From CAZHAC01 sp964383855 (lineage in GTDB: Bacteria; Chloroflexota; Dormibacteria; Dormibacterales; Dormibacteraceae): a DNA stretch of 51,253 nt. The notes beneath the pieces are model-generated. The model saw only the letters and a program-made list of their open reading frames with translations, searched no databases and was not told where the DNA came from. The position numbers and the translations under genes were made by a program. The number at the start of each line of letters is the position of its first letter. The first letter of the stretch is position 1. Location of the stretch: assembly GCA_964383855.1 (NCBI GenBank), contig CAYLIP010000011.1, positions 1 through 51,253 on the forward strand. Direction: 5' to 3'. Positions 25,916 to 34,315 of this stretch are shown in pieces.

Positions 25916-27002
25916 GCAGGCCCTCCTCCGCATCCTTGGTTTCCCGATCAGTTTCTTCGCCGGCTTGGTTTTGGCCCGCTTGGTTTTGCCCTTGGGCAGC
26001 CGCCGCCGACCCGTCCTGTTCCGGCCGGCTCCTCTGGGCGCCCACAGGCCGTGCTTCGCGGAGCTCGGGATCGGCGCCGGTCAGCTCGAGGTAGATGTCC
26101 TCCAGGCTGAGCGTCCGTGAGCGCAGCTGCCGGAGCCCGTGGCCGGCAGCCACGATGGCGCGCGCCAGCTGGTTCTCGAACTCCGTACCACGGCCGCTCA
26201 CCGACAGCTCCCAGGTGCCCTCTTCGCCGGGGTTCACGAGCACGCTCTCGACGCCGTGCACGGACTCCACCGCGCGGATCAGGGCTTCCCGGTCGCCGGT
26301 GGCGATCACCTCGACCTCGGTAGCCTTGCCGCTCGCCAGCCGGCGCCCGAGGTTGCGCGGGGCATCGTCGGCCACCAGGCGACCCCGGTTGATGATGAGC
26401 ACCCGATCGCAGGTGGCGCTCACGTCGCTCAGGATGTGGCTGCTCAGGATGACGGTGTGCTGCCGGCCCAGCTCGACGATCAGGTCCCGCGTCTCACGCG
26501 TCTGGGCGGGGTCGAGACCGGCGGTCGGCTCGTCCAGGATCAGGACGTCGGGATCGTGCACCACCGCCTGCGCCAGCCCCACACGCTGCCGCAGGCCGCC
26601 CGAGAGCCGGCCGATGACGTCATGCCGGCGCTCGGTCAGCCCGCAGACCTCGATCGCGTGGTCGATCCGCTCGCCGCGGCGGCGGGGGTGGACACCCCTC
26701 ACTTTGCAGGCGAAGTCCAGGTAGCGGTCGACGCGCATCTCGTTGTAGAGCGGAGCGCTCTGGGGCAGGTACCCGACCCGCCGGCGGGCCGCCACCGGCT
26801 TCGCGAAGACGTCGAAGCCCGCGATCGAGGCGCGCCCCTCGCTGGCCGAGATGTACCCGGCCAGGATGCGCATGGTCGTCGACTTCCCGGCGCCGTTGGG
26901 GCCGAGGAAGCCGAGCACCTGCCCGCGGGGGACGGAAAAGCTCACGTCGGCGATGGCCAGGCGATCGCCGTAGTACTTGGTGAGGCCCTGAACTTCGATC
27001 AA
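25908..27002 (-). CDS. ABC transporter ATP-binding protein (GldA/CcmA type)
   Basis: 364 residues from a TTG at 27002. Motifs are Walker A GPNGAGKST, signature LSGGLRQR, Walker B VLILDEPTAGLDP and the switch His in LSSHIL. After the nucleotide-binding domain (about 1-220) comes a regulatory ferredoxin-like region ending near 305. A Gln/Glu/Ala-rich tail follows with a repeated GQNQA unit (around 342-352) that is unlike neighbouring proteins and probably disordered. It is first in the GldG-type operon and TAGAAT lies close upstream as a possible -10 box. Confidence 0.92.
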   Translation of the reverse strand: MIEVQGLTKYYGDRLAIADVSFSVPRGQVLGFLGPNGAGKSTTMRILAGYISASEGRASIAGFDVFAKPVAARRRVGYLPQSAPLYNEMRVDRYLDFACKVRGVHPRRRGERIDHAIEVCGLTERRHDVIGRLSGGLRQRVGLAQAVVHDPDVLILDEPTAGLDPAQTRETRDLIVELGRQHTVILSSHILSDVSATCDRVLIINRGRLVADDAPRNLGRRLASGKATEVEVIATGDREALIRAVESVHGVESVLVNPGEEGTWELSVSGRGTEFENQLARAIVAAGHGLRQLRSRTLSLEDIYLELTGADPELREARPVGAQRSRPEQDGSAAAAQGQNQAGQNQAGEETDRETKDAEEGLHG

Positions 27003-27013
27003 AACCGGCCGCC

Positions 27014-27019
27014 CATTCT
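27014..27019 (-). promoter_or_regulatory. -10 box candidate for the ABC operon
   Basis: TAGAAT on the minus strand, 12 bases upstream of the TTG start at 27002. No good -35 box is present. The 91-base intergenic region 27003-27093 has no ORF worth reporting. Confidence 0.3.
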
Positions 27020-27093
27020 AGGTGCCGACGTTTAAGAGCTTACGTTCGCCGCGCCGGGCCGGCCGCGAGCCCGGTCCCGGAGCGCCCGCCGGC

Positions 27094-27894
27094 TCACCTG
27101 CCCCGGAACTCCGGCTGCTGCTTCTGGAGGAAGGCGACCACTCCGGCCACCGCGTCCTCGGTCAGGGAGGCTCTGGCGAAGTTGCGGGCCTCCAGCTGCA
27201 GCGCCTCGGGCAGGGGCAGGTCCTGGCCGCGTTCGACGGCATCCTTGATCATTGCCAGCGCCACGGTCGCCATCTTCGACAGGCGCCCGGCCAGCTCGGC
27301 GACTCCGTCTTCGAACTCCTCGGGGCCGAGCGCGAGGTGGACGAGGCCGATGTCGCATGCCTCTCGGGCCGAGAGCCGCCGCGATTCGTAGAGGAGGGGC
27401 AGCGCCCGCGCCTTCCCGATCAGCCTGACCAGCCGCTGGGTGCCGCCGGCGCCCGGGATGATGCCCAGTGCCGATTCCGTCTGGCCGATCCGGGAGCGGC
27501 CATCCTCGACCATGACGCGGTAGTCGCAGCAGAGGGCGAGCTCGCAGCCACCGCCCAGCGCGTGGCCGTTGATGGCGGCGATCACCGGCTTGGGGCAGGC
27601 GGCGATCCGGTCGAAGCCCTGGTTGCCCCGGGTCATGAACTCGACGATGCGATCCTCGGCATCGGGGCCGCTGCGGTCCACCCCGGCCATCTCGCCGAGG
27701 TCGGCGCCCACGCTGAAGTACTTTTCGTAGGCGCTCCGGAGGACGACCACGCGCACCTCCGGGTCCGCGCCAAGCTGGTCGAAGGCGGCGCCCAGCTCTG
27801 CTGTCAGGTCGCCCGCGATGGCGTTGTTGCCGTTGCGGTGCATGACGACCGTGGCGATGCCGCCCTCGCGCTGGATGTCAACCAGTTCCCCCAT
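27094..27894 (-). CDS. Enoyl-CoA hydratase/isomerase (crotonase family)
   Basis: 266 residues from ATG 27894. The oxyanion-hole residues lie in FSVGADLGEM and in NGHALGGGCELAL, followed by the catalytic region ESALGIIPGAGGTQRL, where Glu and the PGxGGT loop match hydratases. Thus hydration of an enoyl-CoA in beta-oxidation or a related pathway is likely. It starts four bases downstream of the SDR gene, so the two are cotranscribed. The longer frame to 28014 reads through the end of that gene. Confidence 0.9.
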   Translation of the reverse strand: MGELVDIQREGGIATVVMHRNGNNAIAGDLTAELGAAFDQLGADPEVRVVVLRSAYEKYFSVGADLGEMAGVDRSGPDAEDRIVEFMTRGNQGFDRIAACPKPVIAAINGHALGGGCELALCCDYRVMVEDGRSRIGQTESALGIIPGAGGTQRLVRLIGKARALPLLYESRRLSAREACDIGLVHLALGPEEFEDGVAELAGRLSKMATVALAMIKDAVERGQDLPLPEALQLEARNFARASLTEDAVAGVVAFLQKQQPEFRGR

Positions 27895-27898
27895 GTCC

Positions 27899-28741
27899 CT
27901 AGGCCGTGAAGAGCGGGATGCCGCCCGCAACCTCGATCGCCGCGCCGGTGATGTAGCCCGCCTCCTCCGAGCAGAGGAAGCCGATCGTGGCCGCGATGTG
28001 GCTGGGCTCGCCAAAGCGCTTGAAGACGGTGCGGTTCTTGAACCGCTCGTACATGCCCGCCTGGACCTGCTCGGCCGCCCGGGCGGCCTCGCTGCCGATG
28101 ATTCCGGGCACGATCGCGTTGGCCGTGATGTTGTGCCTGCCTCCCTCGAGCGCGGCGGTTCTGGTCAGGCCCAGCACGGCCGCCTTGGTGGCCGAGTAGG
28201 ACGCCTGGCCGAAGCCGCCCAGCGTGCCGGCGACCGACGACATGAAGATGATCCGCCCCCAGCCCTGCTCCTTCAGGTACGGCCAGGCCTCCTTGGTGCA
28301 GTTGAAGGACCCGGTCAGGTTGACCAGCACGTCCCGGTCCCAGAGCCGGTAGTCCATCTTCTCGATCGACGCCGTGTTGTCGAGGACGGCGGCGTTGTTG
28401 ATCAGGATGTGGAGGGCGCCGAACTCGTCCTTGACGCGCTTGAACACCTCCGCGATCTGCTCACGGTTGGTGACGTCCATCTTGATCGCCACCGACCGGC
28501 GGCCCAGCTTCCGGATCTCCTCGGCGGTCTGGTTCGAGTAGACCCAGCCCTGCTGGCGGGCGACCTCCTGGAGCATCGAATTGGAGCCCTGGGCGGTGGT
28601 CTCGAGGTCGGGATCGTCCTCGATCAGGACATCGGTGATCACGACGTCGGCGCCCATCCGGGCGAGCCAGAGGGCGTCCTCGCGGCCGAGGCCGCGCGAC
28701 GCGCCGGTGACGACGGCAACCTTGCCGGAAAGGTCGTACAT
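27899..28741 (-). CDS. Short-chain dehydrogenase/reductase (3-oxoacyl or multifunctional type)
   Basis: 280 residues of a classical SDR. The cofactor loop is TGASRGLG, with ILINNAA and the active-site Ser in MSSVAG, Tyr and Lys in ASYSATKAA. The long insertion after strand beta2 (LETTAQGSNSMLQEVARQQ, about 48-66) resembles the SDR domain of MaoC-linked fatty-acyl enzymes. ATG is preceded by GGAGG nine bases upstream. A perfect GTACG-CGTAC inverted repeat in the leader suggests control by a TetR-like regulator. With the crotonase downstream and MaoC subunits upstream it makes a fatty-acyl or steroid-type degradation set, which is inference. Confidence 0.87.
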   Translation of the reverse strand: MYDLSGKVAVVTGASRGLGREDALWLARMGADVVITDVLIEDDPDLETTAQGSNSMLQEVARQQGWVYSNQTAEEIRKLGRRSVAIKMDVTNREQIAEVFKRVKDEFGALHILINNAAVLDNTASIEKMDYRLWDRDVLVNLTGSFNCTKEAWPYLKEQGWGRIIFMSSVAGTLGGFGQASYSATKAAVLGLTRTAALEGGRHNITANAIVPGIIGSEAARAAEQVQAGMYERFKNRTVFKRFGEPSHIAATIGFLCSEEAGYITGAAIEVAGGIPLFTA

Positions 28742-28800
28742 GGCGGAGAGCCTCCAATCAGTGATCGCGAAGCGCGGCGAGATCCGCGCTCGGACTTGTG

Positions 28801-28818
28801 TTGTACGGAATCGTACTA
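28801..28818 (-). promoter_or_regulatory. Palindromic operator-like site upstream of the SDR gene
   Basis: GTACG (28803-28807) and CGTAC (28812-28816) flank GAAT, with outer T and A also matching (28801 and 28818). TACGAT inside it could be a -10 box. This arrangement is typical of TetR-family operators controlling acyl-CoA genes. The 93-base stretch 28742-28834 has no other feature. Confidence 0.4.
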
Positions 28819-28834
28819 GAACTGACGCGGCGCG

Positions 28835-29197
28835 TTAGAAGAGCTCGGCGACGCCCTTGGAGAGGATCGGCGTCCCATCCTGGCGCCGGGCCCACAGCTC
28901 GAGGCGGCCATCCTCGCGCTCCTGCCCGCCGAACTGGATCGGCTCTCCGGGTGTGACCATGCCCGCGAAGCGGACGGAGAGCCGCCTGAGCCGCGCCGGC
29001 TCGCCGCCCGCCGCCGCCACCGCCAGGTTGGCGAGCAGCCCCATCTGGAGCATGCCGTGGGCGATCACGTCCGGGAGGCCGACCGAGCGCGCGAAGGCGG
29101 CGTCCAGGTGGATCGGGTTGCGGTCCCCGGACGCCTCCGCGTACTCCGCAATCTGCTCCCGCGTGAAGGTGACCGTCCGCTCGGGCAGGGGGCTCAA
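28835..29197 (-). CDS. MaoC-type hotdog hydratase subunit
   Basis: 120 residues from a TTG at 29197 overlapping the stop of the preceding gene (TTGA). The hydratase signature is SGDRNPIHLD, with the catalytic Asp and His of (R)-specific enoyl-CoA hydratases, followed by VIAHGMLQMGLL. It pairs with the upstream FAS1-like hotdog half, a two-gene form of the double-hotdog hydratase (HadA/HadB-like). Together they hydrate trans-2-enoyl thioesters. An in-frame GTG at 29230 is a possible alternative start. Confidence 0.85.
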   Translation of the reverse strand: MSPLPERTVTFTREQIAEYAEASGDRNPIHLDAAFARSVGLPDVIAHGMLQMGLLANLAVAAAGGEPARLRRLSVRFAGMVTPGEPIQFGGQEREDGRLELWARRQDGTPILSKGVAELF

Positions 29198-29577
29198 GGC
29201 CGCACCACGAAGAGGGCGCGCGAGCTGCACAGAGGCCGGCCGTCCTCGTCCGAGCAGCGCGTTTCGAACGTGATGAAGCGGGCGCCCCGGCGCTCGAGGT
29301 CGCCGCTGACGCGGCCCCTGGCGGTCACCCGCTCACCGGGGCGGGGATGGCGCTCCCACTCGAACTCCTGCTCGGCATGGAGAAGGCGCGAGAAGTCGAC
29401 CGCCGCCTCCGGGTCGGCGAAGAGCTGGGGCGCGGTCGCGCCCAGCGCGTAGACCGCGGCATAGGTTGGCGGCACCGCCGAGCCGGGATCGGCCCCGATC
29501 GCCCGCGAGAAGCGGGCCACCGCCTCGGCGTCGATGACGACCTCGACCGGCTCGTACTCCTTTCCGCTGACCGCCAC
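29194..29577 (-). CDS. MaoC N-terminal (FAS1-like) dehydratase subunit
   Basis: 127 residues. The YEPVEVVIDAEAVARFSRAIG start and PPTYAAVYALGATAPQLF match the hotdog half that lacks catalytic residues, as in HadA/HadC of mycolic-acid dehydratase or the N-domain of double-hotdog hydratases. The GERVTARGRVSGD strand and the C-terminal ARFITFETRCSDEDGRPL strand fit that fold. It is the non-catalytic partner of the next gene, and a GTG at 29577 starts it 5 bases after the transglutaminase gene stop. Confidence 0.8.
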   Translation of the reverse strand: MAVSGKEYEPVEVVIDAEAVARFSRAIGADPGSAVPPTYAAVYALGATAPQLFADPEAAVDFSRLLHAEQEFEWERHPRPGERVTARGRVSGDLERRGARFITFETRCSDEDGRPLCSSRALFVVRP

Positions 29578-29582
29578 GCGCT

Positions 29583-31967
29583 CTATGAAAACCGGTTGCG
29601 GTCGCGAATGCGAGCCAGCAGGCCGGGCCGGAGCTCGGTGTAGGCGTCGAGCACGAGCCGGCGGCTCGAGGAGGCCATCTCGGGCGGGCCGTAGGCGGCG
29701 ACGGCGTAGGCCTCGGCCAGCCGGAGCGCGGGCTGCCGGAGCTCGGGCACCTCCTGGCCCAGCCGGCGTGCGAACTCGGCCGGGGTCTCGGCGTCCAGGT
29801 GCCGGACGCCGGCCAGCCGCGCCAGCAGAGCGGTGCGCTTCCAGGCGGCGCCGGCCGTGGTGGGGCGCAGGTAGCGCGAGACGGCGAGAAACAGGGCGGC
29901 GGCCAGCGCGACCAGGAGCCCGAAGAGAAGGAGCAGGTTGGAGGCGCTCGGGAAGCGGGAGCCGTAGCCGCCGGCGGAGATGCCCTCGTTGCCGGGGTCG
30001 AGGCCCTGCTGGCGCTCGTTGGGAGTGTTCGCGCCGGCGCTGTCGGCGGCCGCGGCCTGGGCCGGGTCGCAGAACTCGGAATCCTTGGTGCAGCCGCCGC
30101 TGGTGTTGCCTCGCGGGATCGGGAAGTAGGTGCCGTCAGGGGTCGGCTCGAAGGGGATCCAGCCGTAGCGCGGAAAGTAGACCTCGACCCACGTGTGGGC
30201 GTCCGATTCGCGGATCACGTAGCGCTGGAGCCGGTCGTCGTAGGTGCCCGGCCCGAAGCCGTTGACGAGCCGCACGGGGACCCCGAGCGACCGCAGCAGG
30301 TCGCCCATGGCGGTCGCGAAGTACTCGCAGTAGCCCTCCTTGCTGTCGAAGAGGAAGAACTGCATGGGATCGCTGCCGTGCGGGTCGGGTGGCTTCAGGT
30401 TGTAGGTGAAGTTCGTGCGCAGGTAGCTCTCGATCGCCTGCGCCTGGTCGTACGGGGTGGTTTTCCCGGCCGTGATCTCCTGGGCCAGCCGCTGGATGCG
30501 CTGCAGAGTGGCCGGCGGCCGGTAGGCGCCGCCTCCCCGCGCCAGCGGCGCGGGCGGCGCCGTGGCGCCCGGAGCACGGCTCAGGCCGGCGAAGTTGCGG
30601 TAGGGGTCGAGCCAGTCGCGGTAGTCGGTGCCCGCCGACTGGAGGTCGGTCTCGCCGGCGGCTGAATAGACCACGGTCACCGCGTACTGCCCGGCGCCGC
30701 CCAGCTTGCCGGCGCCGGAGACGCGATCCAGCGCGTCCAGCTTGTCGCCCGGCTGAATGGCCCCGCCCCCGGGCGCGCCCACCACCTGGCGGGCTGTGAC
30801 CGGGCGGTCGACCTTGTAGAGCTGGCCCGGATAGAAGATGAGATCGCTGTTGCCCTGCGGCGGTTTCAGCATCTGGATCTTCAGCGCGCCGATTCCGAGC
30901 GCGTGGTAGTCCTCGGCCATCTGGACCACGCTGTTGGCATTGACGGTCACCGGCGGGCTGAGATCGCTGGGGTCGGCCGAGTAGCGCCACTGGCTCATCG
31001 TCGTGATCACGGCATCGGTCCCCCGAAAGTAGCGAGGGCCGCTGTAGCTGTTGTCGAGCACGTAGGTCATGACGACGCCGCCGGAGCGGTTGAGAGGACC
31101 GCTCAGCACCACGTTGGAGGAGAAGCCGATGGAGGTGCCGGCCGCCGCGCCGCGGCCGAACGCGACCGGGTGGTTGAGGCGCTGGTTCAGCTCCGCCCAG
31201 CCCCTGAAGGAGCCGTTCTCGATGTCCACCGTCTTGTCGACAGTGCTCAGCGGGGGCAGAAAGATGCCGAGCAGGACGACGCCCGCCAGCACCAGCACCC
31301 CGCTCTCCCAGAAGTCCCAGCTGGCATCGTCGCTGAGCTTGATGCGGCGGCTGCGCGCGTCATCGCGCTGCCGGTGGTAGTGCGTCCAGAGCAGCAGCAC
31401 CAGCGTCTGGATGAGAAAGAAGAGCATGAAGCCCTGCTGCCCGTCGGGATAGTTGAGGAGCGTGGTCGCGAAGGCGGCCGCGCCCGGCACCAGGCCCAGC
31501 ATCGGCTGCCGCCATCGCATCACGCACCAGCTCAGCCAGGCGCCGACGATCCAGAAGAGCAGCGCCATCAAATAGAGGTAGAAGGCGGGGTCGGTCCACG
31601 CCGCGCCAGAGAGCACCCGCTGCGTCCAGGCGCCGGCGAGCCCGACCAGGTCGCTCGGATCGCCCGGATGAGCCGCGTGCATGCCGGATGCCGACGCCAC
31701 CAGTGCGGCCAGCGGCGCGGCTCCGAGCAGCGCCGTCACCCCGACCGCCGAGGGCACGCTGCGCACGACGGCTGCCCCTCCCATGAGCAGGGCGGCGATG
31801 AGCGCCAGGAGCACGATCGAGTTGGACCCCGGCACCCACTGCGCCTGGGCGGTCGAGTCGGCGATCGTGTAGGTGAGCAGGAGCACGAGGACGAAGGCGA
31901 CGACGGCGCCGCCGGGCAGGCGCGCTCGCAGGCCTGCCAAACCCCGGCTAGGCAATGCGGATTGCAT
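29583..31967 (-). CDS. TgpA-type membrane transglutaminase-like protein
   Basis: 794 residues. About seven hydrophobic helices in the first 260 residues are followed by an extracytoplasmic region with a transglutaminase core. The catalytic Cys547 is in EGYCEYFATAM, His591 in DAHTWVEVYF, and the acidic third member would be Glu607 in PFEPTPDG, where many relatives have Asp. One more TM helix (about 675-695) precedes a cytoplasmic C-terminal DUF4129-like tail. It is third in the MoxR-DUF58-TgpA operon, overlapping the DUF58 stop by 20 bases, and ends just before the MaoC genes on the same strand. The peptide substrate is unknown; similar proteins act on cell-envelope proteins. Confidence 0.88.
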   Translation of the reverse strand: MQSALPSRGLAGLRARLPGGAVVAFVLVLLLTYTIADSTAQAQWVPGSNSIVLLALIAALLMGGAAVVRSVPSAVGVTALLGAAPLAALVASASGMHAAHPGDPSDLVGLAGAWTQRVLSGAAWTDPAFYLYLMALLFWIVGAWLSWCVMRWRQPMLGLVPGAAAFATTLLNYPDGQQGFMLFFLIQTLVLLLWTHYHRQRDDARSRRIKLSDDASWDFWESGVLVLAGVVLLGIFLPPLSTVDKTVDIENGSFRGWAELNQRLNHPVAFGRGAAAGTSIGFSSNVVLSGPLNRSGGVVMTYVLDNSYSGPRYFRGTDAVITTMSQWRYSADPSDLSPPVTVNANSVVQMAEDYHALGIGALKIQMLKPPQGNSDLIFYPGQLYKVDRPVTARQVVGAPGGGAIQPGDKLDALDRVSGAGKLGGAGQYAVTVVYSAAGETDLQSAGTDYRDWLDPYRNFAGLSRAPGATAPPAPLARGGGAYRPPATLQRIQRLAQEITAGKTTPYDQAQAIESYLRTNFTYNLKPPDPHGSDPMQFFLFDSKEGYCEYFATAMGDLLRSLGVPVRLVNGFGPGTYDDRLQRYVIRESDAHTWVEVYFPRYGWIPFEPTPDGTYFPIPRGNTSGGCTKDSEFCDPAQAAAADSAGANTPNERQQGLDPGNEGISAGGYGSRFPSASNLLLLFGLLVALAAALFLAVSRYLRPTTAGAAWKRTALLARLAGVRHLDAETPAEFARRLGQEVPELRQPALRLAEAYAVAAYGPPEMASSSRRLVLDAYTELRPGLLARIRDRNRFS

Positions 31968-33138
31968 CGCGACTCCTCATCAGGCGGCCGAAGTCGTCCC
32001 CCTTGCGGACGACGTAGAGGTCGACGTCGGACCCGAGGTCGAGAGCCAGCGTCTGCTCGGGTCCGCCGAAGCTGGACGCGTCGACGTAGAAGGCGATCAG
32101 GGCCGTGCCGCGCCCCCGGATCGCCTGCAGCGTGTGCACCCATTTCGAGCTCGGGTTGGGGCTGATGACCGCGATCGCGCGGCGCGGCAGCCTGCGGATC
32201 CGGTCCCAGGCCAGCGCGGTCGCCAGGTCACTCGTCGAGTCGGCCTGGGCGACGGCCAGGTAGTCGAGGATCAGCCGGTCCTGCCGGAGCGCGCGGTGAG
32301 GCTCGAGCAGCGTTCCCCGGGCGTCGTTTGCGATCAGCCCCACGCGCCGTCCTCGCGCGTGGACCTGGAGCGCGACCGAGGCGGCCAGGCTGATCGAGTA
32401 CTCGAGCGTGGATTCCATGCCCTCGCCGTGGTGCACCCTCCGATCGAGGTCGAGCACGACCCAGATGTCCGCCGTCAGGGGCTGCTCGAAGGTCTTGCTC
32501 ATGAGCCGGCCGTGCTTGGTCGTAAGCGGCCAGTGGATGCGCCCGAAGGCGTCGCCCGGCGTGTAGTCGCGCACGCCGCCGGTCTCGGGCGGGTAGTCCG
32601 CCCAGTTGCCGAAGCGCTGGGCGGTTCCGGCGTGCTGGGAGGCGGGCATCAGCAGCTCGGGGAGCGAACGCACCGCCGGGTAGACCAGGACCGACCGGCG
32701 ATCGCCGAAGCCGACCTGGGCCGAGAAGAGCCCGAAGGGCTCGCTGGCGCGGACCCTGGTGGGGCCGAAGGTGACCCAGCCCCGCTGCCGGTAGACGCCG
32801 CGCGTCCTCCAGACCACGGGCTCGCGGCCCAGGCTGACGACCCGGCCCGGCTGGTAGTCCGGAAGCCGGCCCAGGTCGCGGACCTCGCACCACGGCGCCG
32901 GCATCCGGCCGGAACGGCTCACCGTGAACGTCTCCTCGAACGATTCGCCGACCGTGGGCTGGCCGGCGTCGAGCACGCGCTCGACGTGGATGCCGCGCAG
33001 GGCCAGGCGCGGCCAGGCCCAGGCCAGCCCGAAGAGCAGGCAGAGCGCGTAGGCGAGCGCAAAGGCGGGCCGGATCGCGGTCAGGTAGGCAAAGAAGAGA
33101 AGGAGGAGGAGGCTGAGCCCGAGGATGGCCCGGCTCAT
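31948..33138 (-). CDS. DUF58 domain membrane protein
   Basis: 396 residues. Two N-terminal hydrophobic segments (about 3-20 and 25-43) are followed by a beta-rich domain and the DUF58 signature with GGVRDYTPGDAFGRIHW and VVLDLDRR, a von Willebrand factor A-like fold with the metal site residues D-L-D and S-x-S-like loop. It sits between MoxR and TgpA, the usual arrangement in which MoxR-type ATPases remodel vWA-like partners. The start at 33138 lies 15 bases after the MoxR stop. Confidence 0.88.
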   Translation of the reverse strand: MSRAILGLSLLLLLFFAYLTAIRPAFALAYALCLLFGLAWAWPRLALRGIHVERVLDAGQPTVGESFEETFTVSRSGRMPAPWCEVRDLGRLPDYQPGRVVSLGREPVVWRTRGVYRQRGWVTFGPTRVRASEPFGLFSAQVGFGDRRSVLVYPAVRSLPELLMPASQHAGTAQRFGNWADYPPETGGVRDYTPGDAFGRIHWPLTTKHGRLMSKTFEQPLTADIWVVLDLDRRVHHGEGMESTLEYSISLAASVALQVHARGRRVGLIANDARGTLLEPHRALRQDRLILDYLAVAQADSTSDLATALAWDRIRRLPRRAIAVISPNPSSKWVHTLQAIRGRGTALIAFYVDASSFGGPEQTLALDLGSDVDLYVVRKGDDFGRLMRSRDAIRIA

Positions 33139-33153
33139 CGGCGGCCGGCTGCC

Positions 33154-34140
33154 CTACCGCCCCCGGTCATCGAAAGCGGTCTGCGGGACGGGCTCGCGCT
33201 CCATGAGCTGGACGAGGATGCGGGCGGCGGTCTGCCCCTGCATCTCGGCGTTCGGTCGCAGGATCACGCGGTGGGCGAGCACCGGCTCGACCAGCGCCTT
33301 GATGTCGTCGGGCACCACGTATTCGCGCCCGAGGACGGCGGCCCGGGCCTGGGCGGCATGGAACAGGTTGAGCGTGCCGCGCGTGCTCGCGCCGAGCGCG
33401 ATCTCGGGATGGCTGCGCGTCCGCTCGACGAGCCGGGCCACGTACTCCTTCAGGCCGGTCTTGACGTAGATCTCGCGGACCGCCCGCTGCGCCTGCTGCA
33501 GCTCGCTGGGCGAGACGACCGGCTGGAGCTCCTCGAAAGGCGACTCCACCTTGTCCTTGCCCAGCAGCTGCGCCTCCTCCTTGGCGGTGAGGTATCCGAG
33601 CTTGACGGTCATGAGAAAGCGGTCTAGTTGAGCCTCGGGCAGCGGAAAGGTGCCGGAGTACTCGACCGGGTTCTGGGTCGCCATGACCATGAAAGGCCGG
33701 GGCAGCTCGTGGGTCTCCCCGTCGATGGTCACCTGCCGCTCCTCCATCGCCTCCAGCAGGGCGGCCTGGGTCTTCGGTGTGGCGCGGTTGATCTCGTCGG
33801 CGAGCAGGACCTGGGCGAAGACCGGCCCCGGCCGGAACTCGAACTCGTTCAGCTTCTGGTTGAAGGCGCGAACGCCGGTCACGTCCGACGGCAGGAGGTC
33901 GGGCGTGAACTGGATGCGGCGGAAGCTGCAGTCGAGTGAGCGCGCGATCGACTTCGCGAGCATGGTCTTGCCGACGCCGGGCACGTCCTCGATCAGCAGG
34001 TGACCCTGGCAGAGCAGGGTGATCAGGCAGAGCCGGATCTCGTCGTCTTTGTTGACAATCGCGCGGCCGACGTTCTCGAGCAGGGGCTCGCAGACTCGCC
34101 GGACGCTGTCGAGCGAGACCTGGTCAGCCTGCGGGCTCAC
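33154..34140 (-). CDS. MoxR-family AAA+ ATPase
   Basis: 328 residues. Walker A is EDVPGVGKT, Walker B is LLADEINRA, followed by sensor 1 MATQNPVEYSGTFPLPEAQLDRF and the C-terminal lid with LGASTRGTLNLFHAA. These are textbook MoxR features; MoxR proteins act as chaperones for vWA/DUF58 partners, encoded next. The start is a GTG at 34140, with GGGGAG upstream. A perfect TATAAT box lies 31 bases upstream of the start on the minus strand. Confidence 0.93.
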   Translation of the reverse strand: MSPQADQVSLDSVRRVCEPLLENVGRAIVNKDDEIRLCLITLLCQGHLLIEDVPGVGKTMLAKSIARSLDCSFRRIQFTPDLLPSDVTGVRAFNQKLNEFEFRPGPVFAQVLLADEINRATPKTQAALLEAMEERQVTIDGETHELPRPFMVMATQNPVEYSGTFPLPEAQLDRFLMTVKLGYLTAKEEAQLLGKDKVESPFEELQPVVSPSELQQAQRAVREIYVKTGLKEYVARLVERTRSHPEIALGASTRGTLNLFHAAQARAAVLGREYVVPDDIKALVEPVLAHRVILRPNAEMQGQTAARILVQLMEREPVPQTAFDDRGR

Positions 34141-34170
34141 AGCGCCCCGCTCCCCACCACGATGAGGCCG

Positions 34171-34176
34171 ATTATA
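34171..34176 (-). promoter_or_regulatory. -10 box of the MoxR operon
   Basis: Perfect TATAAT on the minus strand, 30 bases before the GTG start. The -35 region (TGGCTT, 16 bases upstream) is poor. A divergent TTGACA (34232-34237) on the plus strand lies in the same 175-base intergenic region and probably drives the LysM-CHAP gene, with a weak -10 near 34256-34261. Confidence 0.5.
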
Positions 34177-34315
34177 GGTACGGCCCGGCGAGAAGCCAGT
34201 GATGATCGGGCCGCATCTGGGATCAGATCGTTTGACAGCGGTTCTGGCACCTTGTTAGCCTCTCGCGGTCTGAGTCAGCCGCCTGCCAAGGGCGGCCACC
34301 ACTAGGGGGTAGTGT

